From the NCBI RefSeq assembly GCF_004343075.1, contig NZ_SLXP01000014.1, forward strand, positions 1 to 64,000: a stretch of DNA of 64,000 nucleotides, given 5' to 3'. Of this stretch, positions 17,859 through 25,388 are shown piece by piece. Position 1 is the stretch's first letter; the number at the start of each line of letters is the position of its first letter. The notes beneath the pieces were generated by a model. That model was not told where the DNA came from. It searched no databases and saw nothing but the letters and a program-made list of their open reading frames with translations. Source of the stretch: Rhodovulum marinum (GTDB taxonomy: Bacteria; Pseudomonadota; Alphaproteobacteria; Rhodobacterales; Rhodobacteraceae). A program made the translations under genes and the position numbers.

Positions 17859-18961
17859 TGCTACGCCGGCTATTCCTTGCCCTTCTCGCCGTCGTGCTGG
17901 CCCTGCCGGCCGGTGCCACCCCGATCCGCATAAAGGATCTTGTCGAGTTCGACGGGGTGCGGGGCAACGATCTTGTCGGCTACGGCCTTGTCGTGGGTCT
18001 GAACGGCACCGGCGACGGCATCCGCAACGCGCCCTTCACCGAAGAGATCATGTCCAACATTCTCGAACGGCTGGGCGTTAACGTTACCGGCGAACAATTC
18101 CGGCCCAAGAACGTGGCCGCGGTCTTCGTCACCGCGACCCTGCCGCCCTTCTCGCGCGCGGGGTCGCAGATCGACATCACCGTGTCGGCCATCGGCGACG
18201 CCAAAAGCCTGCTGGGCGGCACGCTGGTGATGACCCCGCTGAATGCCGCCGATGGCCAGATCTATGCCGTCGCCCAGGGCACCGTGATCGCCGGGGGCGC
18301 CTCGGCCGAGGGCGATGGGGCGTCCGTCGTCCAGGGCGTTCCGACCGCGGGCGTGATCCCCTCCGGCGCGCGGGTCGAGCGCGAGATCGATTTCGATTTC
18401 AGCACGCTGACCTCGCTGCGGCTGGCGCTGCGCAGCCCCGATTTCACCACCGCCGGCCGGATCGAAGCGGCGATCAACAACAGCTATGGCCGCGGCGTCG
18501 CCCGCATGATCGACGCGGGCACCGTCCTGCTGGATATCGGGGCGACGCGGGCACCGTCGCCGGCCCACGCCCTGCAGCGGATCGAGGCCATCACCGTCGA
18601 ACCCCAGCGCAAGGCGCGCGTGGTCGTCGATCAGCGGTCGGGCACCATCGTTATGGGCGAGGACGTGCGGATTTCCCGCGTCGCGGTGTCCCAGGGCAAC
18701 CTGACCCTGCGGATCGAGGAAGAGCCGCTGGTCGTGCAGCCCAACCCGTTTTCGCAGGGCCAGTCCGTCGTGGTGCCGCGCACCAATGCCACCATCCAGG
18801 AAGAGCCTGGGATCGGCCTGGCCGAGATCGACGAGGGCGCCTCGCTGTCCGAGGTTGTCGCGGGGCTGAATGCGCTGGGCGTGTCGCCGCGCGACATGAT
18901 CGACATCCTGAAAAGCATCAAGGCCGCGGGCGCGCTTCACGCCGAATTCGTGGTGCGCTGA
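17858..18961 (+). CDS. flgI: Flagellar P-ring protein FlgI
   Basis: A 367-residue periplasmic protein that assembles into the P ring in the peptidoglycan. The signal peptide LFLALLAVVLALPAGATP is followed by the family hallmarks IKDLVEFDGVRGNDLVGYGL, VVGLNGTGDG and later LRIEEEPLVVQPNPFS. The C-terminal LNALGVSPRDMIDILKSIK is also typical. Last gene of the flgE operon; 540 non-coding bases follow. Confidence 0.95.
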   Translation: MLRRLFLALLAVVLALPAGATPIRIKDLVEFDGVRGNDLVGYGLVVGLNGTGDGIRNAPFTEEIMSNILERLGVNVTGEQFRPKNVAAVFVTATLPPFSRAGSQIDITVSAIGDAKSLLGGTLVMTPLNAADGQIYAVAQGTVIAGGASAEGDGASVVQGVPTAGVIPSGARVEREIDFDFSTLTSLRLALRSPDFTTAGRIEAAINNSYGRGVARMIDAGTVLLDIGATRAPSPAHALQRIEAITVEPQRKARVVVDQRSGTIVMGEDVRISRVAVSQGNLTLRIEEEPLVVQPNPFSQGQSVVVPRTNATIQEEPGIGLAEIDEGASLSEVVAGLNALGVSPRDMIDILKSIKAAGALHAEFVVR

Positions 18962-19504
18962 GGCACGTCCGCGCGGCGCGGCGGTCGGTTGACCCGGGGC
19001 AGTCCTTTCGCGGCTGTTGCGATCTACCTTCATTCCGTTTGGCAAGTGCGCGTCGTGTTCCGCCCCCAGAACCGCGCGTTACCATTCCGCGCGGACACCG
19101 GCAGGGGCGTTTCCGCTGCGGTTCTTCGTGTCGCCGGCGCAAGGAACTCCGCTTCCACAGCCCGTTGCCTTTCATGGCGTCTGGTGTGTTCGGTAGATGC
19201 CCGCCAAGGGTGGACTCCGCATGACGCCTTGGAAGATCGCGACCGACTGCGCTTGCGCGCATACCCAGCCGCCGGTGTGGCCGCGGGGTCGTGACCCCGG
19301 CCAGCCCTCTGCCTGACCCGGCCGCTCGCCCGGGCCATGGGCCGAAAACCGGCAGGCGCGTCAGCCGGGCTGTGCCGTCGATCGCGGCAAGTGGCGACCG
19401 GCCCGTCCCGTGGGCGGATCGGGAAACGCAGTGGGAAACAAGGGGGCGCCTCGCGCTGTCGCGCGGTGCGGCCGGAAAGGCCAATTCGCGGCGCGAAGGC
19501 GGGT
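18962..19504. other. 540-bp gap between convergent flgI and fliP; one hairpin
   Basis: No frame here looks like protein. A perfect stem, CGGGGTC (19284-19290) and GACCCCG (19293-19299), has a two-base spacing and no U run, so at most it is a weak bidirectional stop. The gap is unusually long for this dense cluster and may hold a decayed gene or small RNA, but I see no direct support. Confidence 0.5.
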
Positions 19505-20242
19505 CTAGCCGGACGGGAAGTAGCCGCGCACCAGCGCTTCGGAGATCAGGCTCCAGCCATCGGCCACCACAAAAAAGGCCAGCTTGAACGGCATCGCCAC
19601 CACCGCCGGCGGCACCATCATCATGCCCATCGACATCAGGATCGCGGCGACCACCAGGTCGATGATCAGGAACGGCAGGAAGATCAGGAAGCCGATCTCG
19701 AAGGCGCGGCCGATCTCGCTGAGCAGGAAAGAGGGTACGAGGACGGCGAGCGGCGCCTCCTCGATCGGGACGGTGAGATCGGCCTCGGGGCGCAGCGAGG
19801 CCAGCGAAACGAAGGTGTCGGCCTCGGCGCGCGCGGCCATGAAGGCGCGGAACGGGTCGATGATGCGCGGGATCGCCTGTTCGATGGGCAGGGTTTCCTC
19901 GACCAGTGGCGTCACGCCGTCCTGCCAGGCCTGGGTGAAGGTCGGCTCCATCACGAAATAGGTCAGGAACAGCGCAAGGCTGACGATCAGCATGTTGGGC
20001 GGCGATTGCTGCAGCCCGATCGCCTGGCGCAGGATTGCCAGAACCGTCACGATGAACGGGAAACAGGTGACCATGATCGCCAGGCCCGGCGCCAGGCTGA
20101 GCACGGTCACCAGCAGGATCAGCTGCACCCCCCGGCCCGCCAGCGACCCACCCTCGCCCAGCGAAACCGAAATCTCCTGGGCGCCGGCCGGCAGCGCAAG
20201 CGCGGCCAGCAGGGCGGCGGCGAGGATCAGGGGCGTGCGCAT
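19505..20242 (-). CDS. fliP: Flagellar export apparatus protein FliP
   Basis: A 245-residue membrane protein of the type III export gate, which sits in the MS ring with FliQ and FliR. It has a cleavable signal (LILAAALLAALALPAGAQ), then PGLAIMVTCFPFIVTVLAIL, a QSPPNMLIVSLALFLTYF block and a C-terminal DLVVAAILMSMGMMMVPP, all FliP signatures. It is the last gene of fliF-fliH-fliN-fliP. No FliO was found. Confidence 0.95.
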   Translation of the reverse strand: MRTPLILAAALLAALALPAGAQEISVSLGEGGSLAGRGVQLILLVTVLSLAPGLAIMVTCFPFIVTVLAILRQAIGLQQSPPNMLIVSLALFLTYFVMEPTFTQAWQDGVTPLVEETLPIEQAIPRIIDPFRAFMAARAEADTFVSLASLRPEADLTVPIEEAPLAVLVPSFLLSEIGRAFEIGFLIFLPFLIIDLVVAAILMSMGMMMVPPAVVAMPFKLAFFVVADGWSLISEALVRGYFPSG

Positions 20243-20245
20243 GTC

Positions 20246-20539
20246 TCAGCCGCCTTTCACGGTGTCGATCACCTCGGTCAGGCGCACCGCGATCTGGCCG
20301 GGCTGTGCGCCCTCGACCTCTTGCAGCTCGCCGCGGGCGATCAGCCGGTCGCCGATATAAAGTTCGACCGGGTCATCGATGCGCCGGTCCAGCGGCAGCA
20401 CGCCGCCGCGGTCGATCCGCAGCAGGTCGCGCAACAGCGGCCGGGCCTTGCCGACCGAAACGGTGATCTCGATCGGGACCTGGTCCAGCAGTTTTGCACC
20501 CAGCGCCTCGGCCGGGCCGTCGGAAATGGACTCAGCCAT
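20246..20539 (-). CDS. fliN: Flagellar motor switch protein FliN
   Basis: A 97-residue SpoA-domain protein of the C ring. IEITVSVGKARPLLRDLL and then DDPVELYIGDRLIARGELQ are the typical FliN strands. It overlaps fliH by eight bases and precedes fliP by three, so it is cotranscribed with the MS-ring gene. Its natural partners FliG and FliM are not in the window. Confidence 0.9.
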   Translation of the reverse strand: MAESISDGPAEALGAKLLDQVPIEITVSVGKARPLLRDLLRIDRGGVLPLDRRIDDPVELYIGDRLIARGELQEVEGAQPGQIAVRLTEVIDTVKGG

Positions 20540-21140
20540 GGTGGCGTGCCTCCTTTTGGGTTGTCAGGAATTCGTCAAGTGCGGTCTGGATCGCCGACAG
20601 CATCCCGTCGATATCGATCTCGCGTTCGGCCTCGCCCGCCGAGACAAGCGCCTGGCCGGGGCCCAGCGTGTCGTCCGCGACGATGACCACGGGCATGCCG
20701 GGATCGGCGCCGACCAGGTCTTCCAGCGCGGCGCGGTTCTCGGGGCAGACCCGCATCCGAACCGGGCGGTCGGCCTGGGCCTCGGCAAGCTGCATCGCGG
20801 TTTCGACCACGGTGCGGGCAAAGCCGGCGGCGGCCAGCTGCGGCATCACGCGTTCCACCATCGCGGTCAGCAACGGGCCAAGCGCGCCCAGGACATGGGC
20901 GCGGGCCTCGTGATAGCTGAACGACATTTCCTGCAGTGTCTTGGCGAAGTCCGCCGCGATCCGTTCGCGGCCCTGGGTTTCGGCGGCCGTGGCGTCGTCC
21001 CAGCCGGCCTTGTAGCCGTCCTCGAAGGCGTTCAGCCGGACATCCTGGGTCTCCGCGGTCTCGACCGGCTCGGCGGGCCGGGCGGCCGGGGCCTCTGTCA
21101 CGTGGCGGGCCGAGAAATCCTCTAGGTTCAGGCGGCTCAT
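20532..21140 (-). CDS. fliH: FliH-like flagellar export regulator
   Basis: A 202-residue soluble protein between fliF and fliN, the usual place of fliH, which holds the FliI ATPase near the export gate. Residues about 35-110 (AFEDGYKAGWDDATAAE) form the helical region typical of FliH, followed by a mixed alpha/beta C-terminal part with VRMRVCPENRAALEDLV. The ATG at 21140 is preferred over the GTG at 21143 because AGGAG then lies eight bases ahead. Sequence similarity is weak in this family, so order supports the call. Confidence 0.75.
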   Translation of the reverse strand: MSRLNLEDFSARHVTEAPAARPAEPVETAETQDVRLNAFEDGYKAGWDDATAAETQGRERIAADFAKTLQEMSFSYHEARAHVLGALGPLLTAMVERVMPQLAAAGFARTVVETAMQLAEAQADRPVRMRVCPENRAALEDLVGADPGMPVVIVADDTLGPGQALVSAGEAEREIDIDGMLSAIQTALDEFLTTQKEARHHG

Positions 21141-22759
21141 CACGCGTTCTCCTGCCGTTCTTCCATCCAGCCGCGCAGGATCGCGACCGATTCCTCGCGC
21201 CGGCTTTCGATCAGCTCGCGCAGCCGTTCGACCGGGTCGGCATCGGCCCCGCCGAACCCGGTATCGGTGAACTCGGACGGATCGAGCGTGTTCATCGCCA
21301 TCGTCGCCATCGGCAGGCCGGCCGGCCCGTCATCGGGGTCGATCTCGCCATCCAGCCAGGTCGGTTCGTCGCCGGCGGCCATCGGAGCCGGAAGGCTGGC
21401 GGGCGGGCCGGCGCGGCCCGATCCGGCCAGGATCGGGCGGACCACGAACAGCCCCAGGATCAACGCGACCACCGCCAGGACACCCAGCTGGATCAGGGTC
21501 AGCGGGTCCAGCGAGACCTCGGCGAACAGGCTGCTTTCAGGGCCGGTGCCAAGGGCGTCGACCGGTTCGAACGGCATGGATTTCAGCGTGATGACATCGC
21601 CGCGCGCCTCGTCATAGCCGGCTGCCGACGCGACCAGTTCGCGCAGTGCTTCAAGCTCGGTATCGGGCAGGGGCTGCCAGGTCTCGTTGCCGGCATCGTC
21701 GGTTGCGCTGACCCCGTCGACCAGCACCGCGACGCTCAGCCGCTTGATCGCGCCGGGGGCGCGCAGGATTTCCCGCTCGGTCTGCGACACCTCGTAATTC
21801 ACGCGTTCATGCGTTTCGGTTTCCTTGCGCTGGGCCTGGCGGTTGGTCGAGCCGTCGCCCTCGGGCAGGTTCGAGGCCACGGTGACGGCCGCCCCGCCCG
21901 AATCGCTGGAACTGGTCGAGCGTTCCTCGTTCTCCGAGCTGATGGCGATGCGGGAATCCGGGTCGATCCGCCGCTCGCGGATCGATTCGCTTTGCATCTC
22001 GGTTTCCAGGCTGACCTCGACCACGGCGCGGCCGGGGCCAAGCCGCGCGGCCAACAGCCGTTCCAGACGGGCCTTCAGCGCCTCGGCACGGTCTTCGGTA
22101 TCGCCGCCGAAGCCCGGCATCGCGTCGTCGACCACCACGGTGCCGGTATTGGCGTCGATCACCGAGACGTTTTCGGGCGACAGGCCGGCGACACTGGACG
22201 CCACCAGATAGCGCAGCGCCTTGGCCTGGGCGGGTGCCAGCGCGCCGCCCGCGCCGCCCACGGTGACCGCGGCCGAGGCGGTCACGTTCCGCGCAAAGGG
22301 TCGAGCGGACGGCGTTGCGATATGCACCCGCGCGCTGCGGAACTGCGGGTTGGCCAGGATCGTGCGGGCCAGTTCCCCCTCTTTCGCGCGCCAGTAGGCC
22401 GCGTCGAACATCTGCGACGTGGTGCCGAATCCCGACAGCCCGTCCAGCAACTCGTAGCCCGCCGCGCCGTTCGCCGGCAGGCCTTCGCTGGCCAGCGTCA
22501 TGCGCAGCGAGTCGCGGTGGCGGGCGTCGACATAGATCGCGGGGCCATTCACTTCGTAGGCGACACCGCTTTGATCGAGCGAGCGGATCACATCCCCCGC
22601 CGCCGAGGCGTCGAGCCCGGAATACAGCAATGCCATGCGGGGCGTCGTGGCCACGCGGGACAGGGCAAGGACAGCGGCGAACATGGCGAGCGTGGCGAGA
22701 ATCACGATCATCCGGCGGCGCGGGGTCAGCCCGGTCCATATGGCCATCAGCTGCGGCAA
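21140..22759 (-). CDS. fliF: Flagellar MS-ring protein FliF
   Basis: A protein of 539 residues from the preferred start. FliF builds the MS ring in the inner membrane. A first membrane helix (MIVILATLAMFAAVLAL) is followed by the YscJ/FliF domain with LLYSGLDASAAGDVI, GYELLDGL and RVHIATPSARPF, and a second helix near residue 430 (VVALILGLFVVRPIL). TTG at 22759 is chosen as start: GGGAG lies seven bases ahead, and a longer start at 22807 would leave only 17 bases to the CtrA box. First gene of its reverse operon. Confidence 0.9.
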   Translation of the reverse strand: MPQLMAIWTGLTPRRRMIVILATLAMFAAVLALSRVATTPRMALLYSGLDASAAGDVIRSLDQSGVAYEVNGPAIYVDARHRDSLRMTLASEGLPANGAAGYELLDGLSGFGTTSQMFDAAYWRAKEGELARTILANPQFRSARVHIATPSARPFARNVTASAAVTVGGAGGALAPAQAKALRYLVASSVAGLSPENVSVIDANTGTVVVDDAMPGFGGDTEDRAEALKARLERLLAARLGPGRAVVEVSLETEMQSESIRERRIDPDSRIAISSENEERSTSSSDSGGAAVTVASNLPEGDGSTNRQAQRKETETHERVNYEVSQTEREILRAPGAIKRLSVAVLVDGVSATDDAGNETWQPLPDTELEALRELVASAAGYDEARGDVITLKSMPFEPVDALGTGPESSLFAEVSLDPLTLIQLGVLAVVALILGLFVVRPILAGSGRAGPPASLPAPMAAGDEPTWLDGEIDPDDGPAGLPMATMAMNTLDPSEFTDTGFGGADADPVERLRELIESRREESVAILRGWMEERQENA

Positions 22760-22823
22760 GATTGGTCTCCCGATCCTGGGGGCTTCTGCCCCGTTTCTGC
22801 CGCACATCCTTCGCAGGACGGGC

Positions 22824-22838
22824 TTAACAATCGGTTAG
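22824..22838. promoter_or_regulatory. CtrA-like box between fliF and fliL
   Basis: TTAA-CAATCGG-TTAG, nearly a full CtrA site (TTAA-N7-TTAA). It lies 46 bases before the fliL ATG and about 65 before the fliF start, in the middle of a divergent promoter region, so one site could serve both operons. Confidence 0.6.
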
Positions 22839-22884
22839 CCCTCCTGCGGCTATAGAGGGCGGGAGACGAAAGGAGGCCGAACCC

Positions 22885-23394
22885 ATGGCCGACACCGAGG
22901 AAGACGAGGCAGAAGCCTCTGGCAAGAAGTCCAAGAAGCCCCTGATCCTGGGGCTGGTCGGCGCGCTGGTTCTGGGCGGCGGGGCCTTCTTTGCGCTGTA
23001 TTCGGGCCTGATTCTGGGCGGTGACAACAATGCGGCGGCCCATGGCGACGCGGGCCATGGCGACGGCGCGCATGGCGGCGAATCGGCGTTGGGCAATGTG
23101 GCCTTCGTCGCGGTCGACCCGCTGATCATCACGCTCGATCCCCAGGCCCAAAGCCGGCATCTGCGCTTCCAGGCCCAGCTCGAGGTGACGCCCGCCTATG
23201 AACAGGAGGTGACGCTGTTGATGCCGCGGGTTCTCGACGTGCTGAACAGCTATCTGCGCGCGGTCGAGGCGGCCGAACTGGAAAAGCCCACCGCGCTGAT
23301 CACCCTGCGCGCGCAGATGCTGCGCCGGGTCCAGCTGGTGACCGGGCAGGACCGGGTGCGCGACCTGCTGATCACCGAATTCGTGCTGAACTGA
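22885..23394 (+). CDS. fliL: Flagellar basal-body-associated protein FliL (copy 1)
   Basis: A 169-residue membrane protein. FliL rings surround and stabilise the stator units. An acidic and lysine-rich start is followed by one membrane helix (LILGLVGALVLGGGAFFALY, about 19-38), a His/Gly/Asp-rich linker and a periplasmic domain with LRFQAQLEVTPAYEQEV and a C-terminal RVRDLLITEFVLN. A strong AGGAGG precedes it. It leads the operon to motA. A second FliL is encoded at 32137-32649. Confidence 0.88.
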   Translation: MADTEEDEAEASGKKSKKPLILGLVGALVLGGGAFFALYSGLILGGDNNAAAHGDAGHGDGAHGGESALGNVAFVAVDPLIITLDPQAQSRHLRFQAQLEVTPAYEQEVTLLMPRVLDVLNSYLRAVEAAELEKPTALITLRAQMLRRVQLVTGQDRVRDLLITEFVLN

Positions 23395-23404
23395 GGAGGG
23401 ACCG

Positions 23405-23851
23405 ATGGCATTGATCGCGGATATCCTGCTGATCGCCGGCGCGCTGGGCGCCACGCTGTACTGCCATGTCCTTGCCCGGCGGCTGCGGCGGTTCAACGAC
23501 CTGGAAAAGGGCATGGGCGGTGCGATCGCCGTGCTGTCGGCCCAGGTCGACGACATGACCCGCGCGCTGCAGGGGGCACAGACATCGGCGCGGCACTCGA
23601 CCGACGGCCTGGAATCGCTGACCGGCCGGGCCGAGGACGTGGCCCGGCGGCTGGAACTGCTGGTCGCCGCGATGCACGACCTGCCCGACGAGGCGCGCAC
23701 CCCCGCGGCGCGTGGCGCCCCCGCCCCGCAGGCCGCCGCGCCCGTGCCCGAACCGGCCCCCGCCGCCGAACCGCCCCGCGAGGCCCCGCCGCCCGAGGCC
23801 GCGCCGATGGTTCTGTTCCGCCGCCGCCAGATCCAGGAGGCCGCCGAATGA
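23405..23851 (+). CDS. DUF6468-like flagellar-cluster membrane protein
   Basis: A 148-residue protein with an N-terminal membrane helix (IADILLIAGALGATLYCHVL), a helical middle predicted as coiled coil (LEKGMGGAIAVLSAQVDDMT) and a Pro/Ala-rich tail. It recalls the DUF6468 family found in alphaproteobacterial flagellar clusters; role not known to me. It sits between fliL and the motE-like gene and overlaps the latter by four bases, so a job at the stator is a fair guess. Confidence 0.6.
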   Translation: MALIADILLIAGALGATLYCHVLARRLRRFNDLEKGMGGAIAVLSAQVDDMTRALQGAQTSARHSTDGLESLTGRAEDVARRLELLVAAMHDLPDEARTPAARGAPAPQAAAPVPEPAPAAEPPREAPPPEAAPMVLFRRRQIQEAAE

Positions 23852-24453
23852 CCCGCAAGCTTCCGTCCCTTCCCGGCGGCGGCGCCGTGCTGCCGGTGAT
23901 CGCCGGGCTGTTTCTGGCCTCGGGGCTGATCCGGTTCGGCGGCGGCACCGCCCAGGCCCTCACCGAAGAGATCCGCGGCCTTGCCGCCCCCGCGCATGAC
24001 AGCCGCGACAGCCACGATCCCGCGGCCGAACCCTGCCCGCCGCCGCCCGACATCGCCGAGGTGCTGTCCGCGCTGCAGGCCCGCGAGGCCGAGATCGCCG
24101 CGCTCGAGGCCGAACTCGACGAACGCGCCGCCACGCTTGAAATCGCGGGAGAGGAGATCGCCCGCCAGATGGCCGCGCTCGAGGCGGCCGAGGCGGCGCT
24201 GGAATCCACCATCGCCATCGCCGACGACGCGGCCGAATCCGACATCGCGCGCCTGACCGCCGTCTATGAGAACATGAAGGCCGAAGAGGCCGCCGCCCTG
24301 TTCGCCGAGATGGACCCGGATTTCGCGGCGGGGTTCCTGGGCCGGATGCGGGCGGATGCGGCCGCCGCGGTCATGGCCGGGCTCGACCCGCCGGTCGCCT
24401 ATTCGATCAGCGTGATCCTCGCCGGGCGCAACGCGCGCGCGCCCAGGGAATGA
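23848..24453 (+). CDS. MotE-like / MgtE N-domain-like flagellar protein
   Basis: A 201-residue protein with an N-terminal membrane segment (VLPVIAGLFLASGLIRF), a long coiled coil rich in Ala/Glu (about 70-135) and a C-terminal MgtE-intracellular-type block: EEAAALFAEMDPDFAAGFLGR then MRADAAAAVMAGLDPP. MotE of rhizobia, which helps fold periplasmic motor proteins, has this layout. The four-base overlap with the previous gene and position before motA fit a motor accessory role. Confidence 0.7.
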   Translation: MTRKLPSLPGGGAVLPVIAGLFLASGLIRFGGGTAQALTEEIRGLAAPAHDSRDSHDPAAEPCPPPPDIAEVLSALQAREAEIAALEAELDERAATLEIAGEEIARQMAALEAAEAALESTIAIADDAAESDIARLTAVYENMKAEEAAALFAEMDPDFAAGFLGRMRADAAAAVMAGLDPPVAYSISVILAGRNARAPRE

Positions 24454-24518
24454 TCAGCCTTTCTTAACGCCGGGCTGCCACAGTTCGCGTCGACACATTT
24501 TTCAACGGAGCGCCGTCC

Positions 24519-25388
24519 ATGATCGGCATCGTCGGTATCGTTATCATTTTCGCGATGGTGTTCGGGGGCTATATGGCCGCCGGCGGCAAGCTTGGCATCA
24601 TCCTGAAATCGCTGCCCTACGAGATGATGATGATCGGCGGCGCGGCCGTCGGGGCCTTTGTCATCAGCAACGACATGGCCGCGATCAAGCACACCGCCAA
24701 GGATGTGGGCAAGGTCTTCAAGGGCCCGAAATGGAAGCCCGACGATTACCGCGACCTGCTGTGCCTGCTGTTCGAGATGATCCGCGTCGCGCGCCAGAAC
24801 CCGCTGGAACTGGAAAGCCATATCGAGGCGCCGTCCGATTCCCCGATCTTCGGCCGCTATCCCAAGATCGCCGCCGATCACGAAGCGGTGGACCTGATCT
24901 GCGATACCCTGCGCGCGGCCAGCATGAACTACGACGATCCCCATCAGGTCGAAGAGGTTCTGGAAAAGCGGCTGGAGGCGCACATGCACCACGCGATGCA
25001 TTCCAGCCATGCGCTCCAGACCATCGCCGACGGCCTGCCCGCCCTGGGCATCGTCGCCGCCGTTCTGGGCGTCATCAAGACGATGGGGTCGATCGACCAG
25101 CCGCCCGAGATCCTCGGCAAGATGATCGGCGGGGCGCTTGTCGGCACCTTTCTCGGCGTGTTCCTGGCCTATGGTTTCGTCGGCCCGTTCTCGACCAAGG
25201 TAAAGGCCGTGACCGAGGAAGACGCGCATTTCTACCACCTGATCCGCGAGGTCCTGGTGGCCAACCTGCACAACCACCCGCCCACCATCTGCATCGAGGT
25301 GGGCCGGCAGAACACGCCCGGCGCCATGCGTCCCAGCTTCTCGGAGCTGGAAGAGGCGCTGAAGGCCGCCAAGCAGGAGGCCGCATGA
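24519..25388 (+). CDS. motA: Flagellar motor stator protein MotA
   Basis: A 289-residue inner membrane protein that pairs with MotB to convert ion flow to torque. Four hydrophobic stretches are visible: IGIVGIVIIFAMVFGGYM, MMMIGGAAVGAFVIS, GLPALGIVAAVLGVIKTMG and GGALVGTFLGVFLAYGF. The large cytoplasmic loop has the charged LLFEMIRVARQNPLELE region that contacts FliG. The spacer before it has a TTAAC half site only. The stop overlaps the next start (ATGA). Confidence 0.95.
   Translation: MIGIVGIVIIFAMVFGGYMAAGGKLGIILKSLPYEMMMIGGAAVGAFVISNDMAAIKHTAKDVGKVFKGPKWKPDDYRDLLCLLFEMIRVARQNPLELESHIEAPSDSPIFGRYPKIAADHEAVDLICDTLRAASMNYDDPHQVEEVLEKRLEAHMHHAMHSSHALQTIADGLPALGIVAAVLGVIKTMGSIDQPPEILGKMIGGALVGTFLGVFLAYGFVGPFSTKVKAVTEEDAHFYHLIREVLVANLHNHPPTICIEVGRQNTPGAMRPSFSELEEALKAAKQEAA

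Noticed and set aside
19337-20686. 449-codon forward frame opposite fliP and fliN
   Set aside because: Full of Arg, Gln, His and Gly runs, and antisense to clearly real genes.
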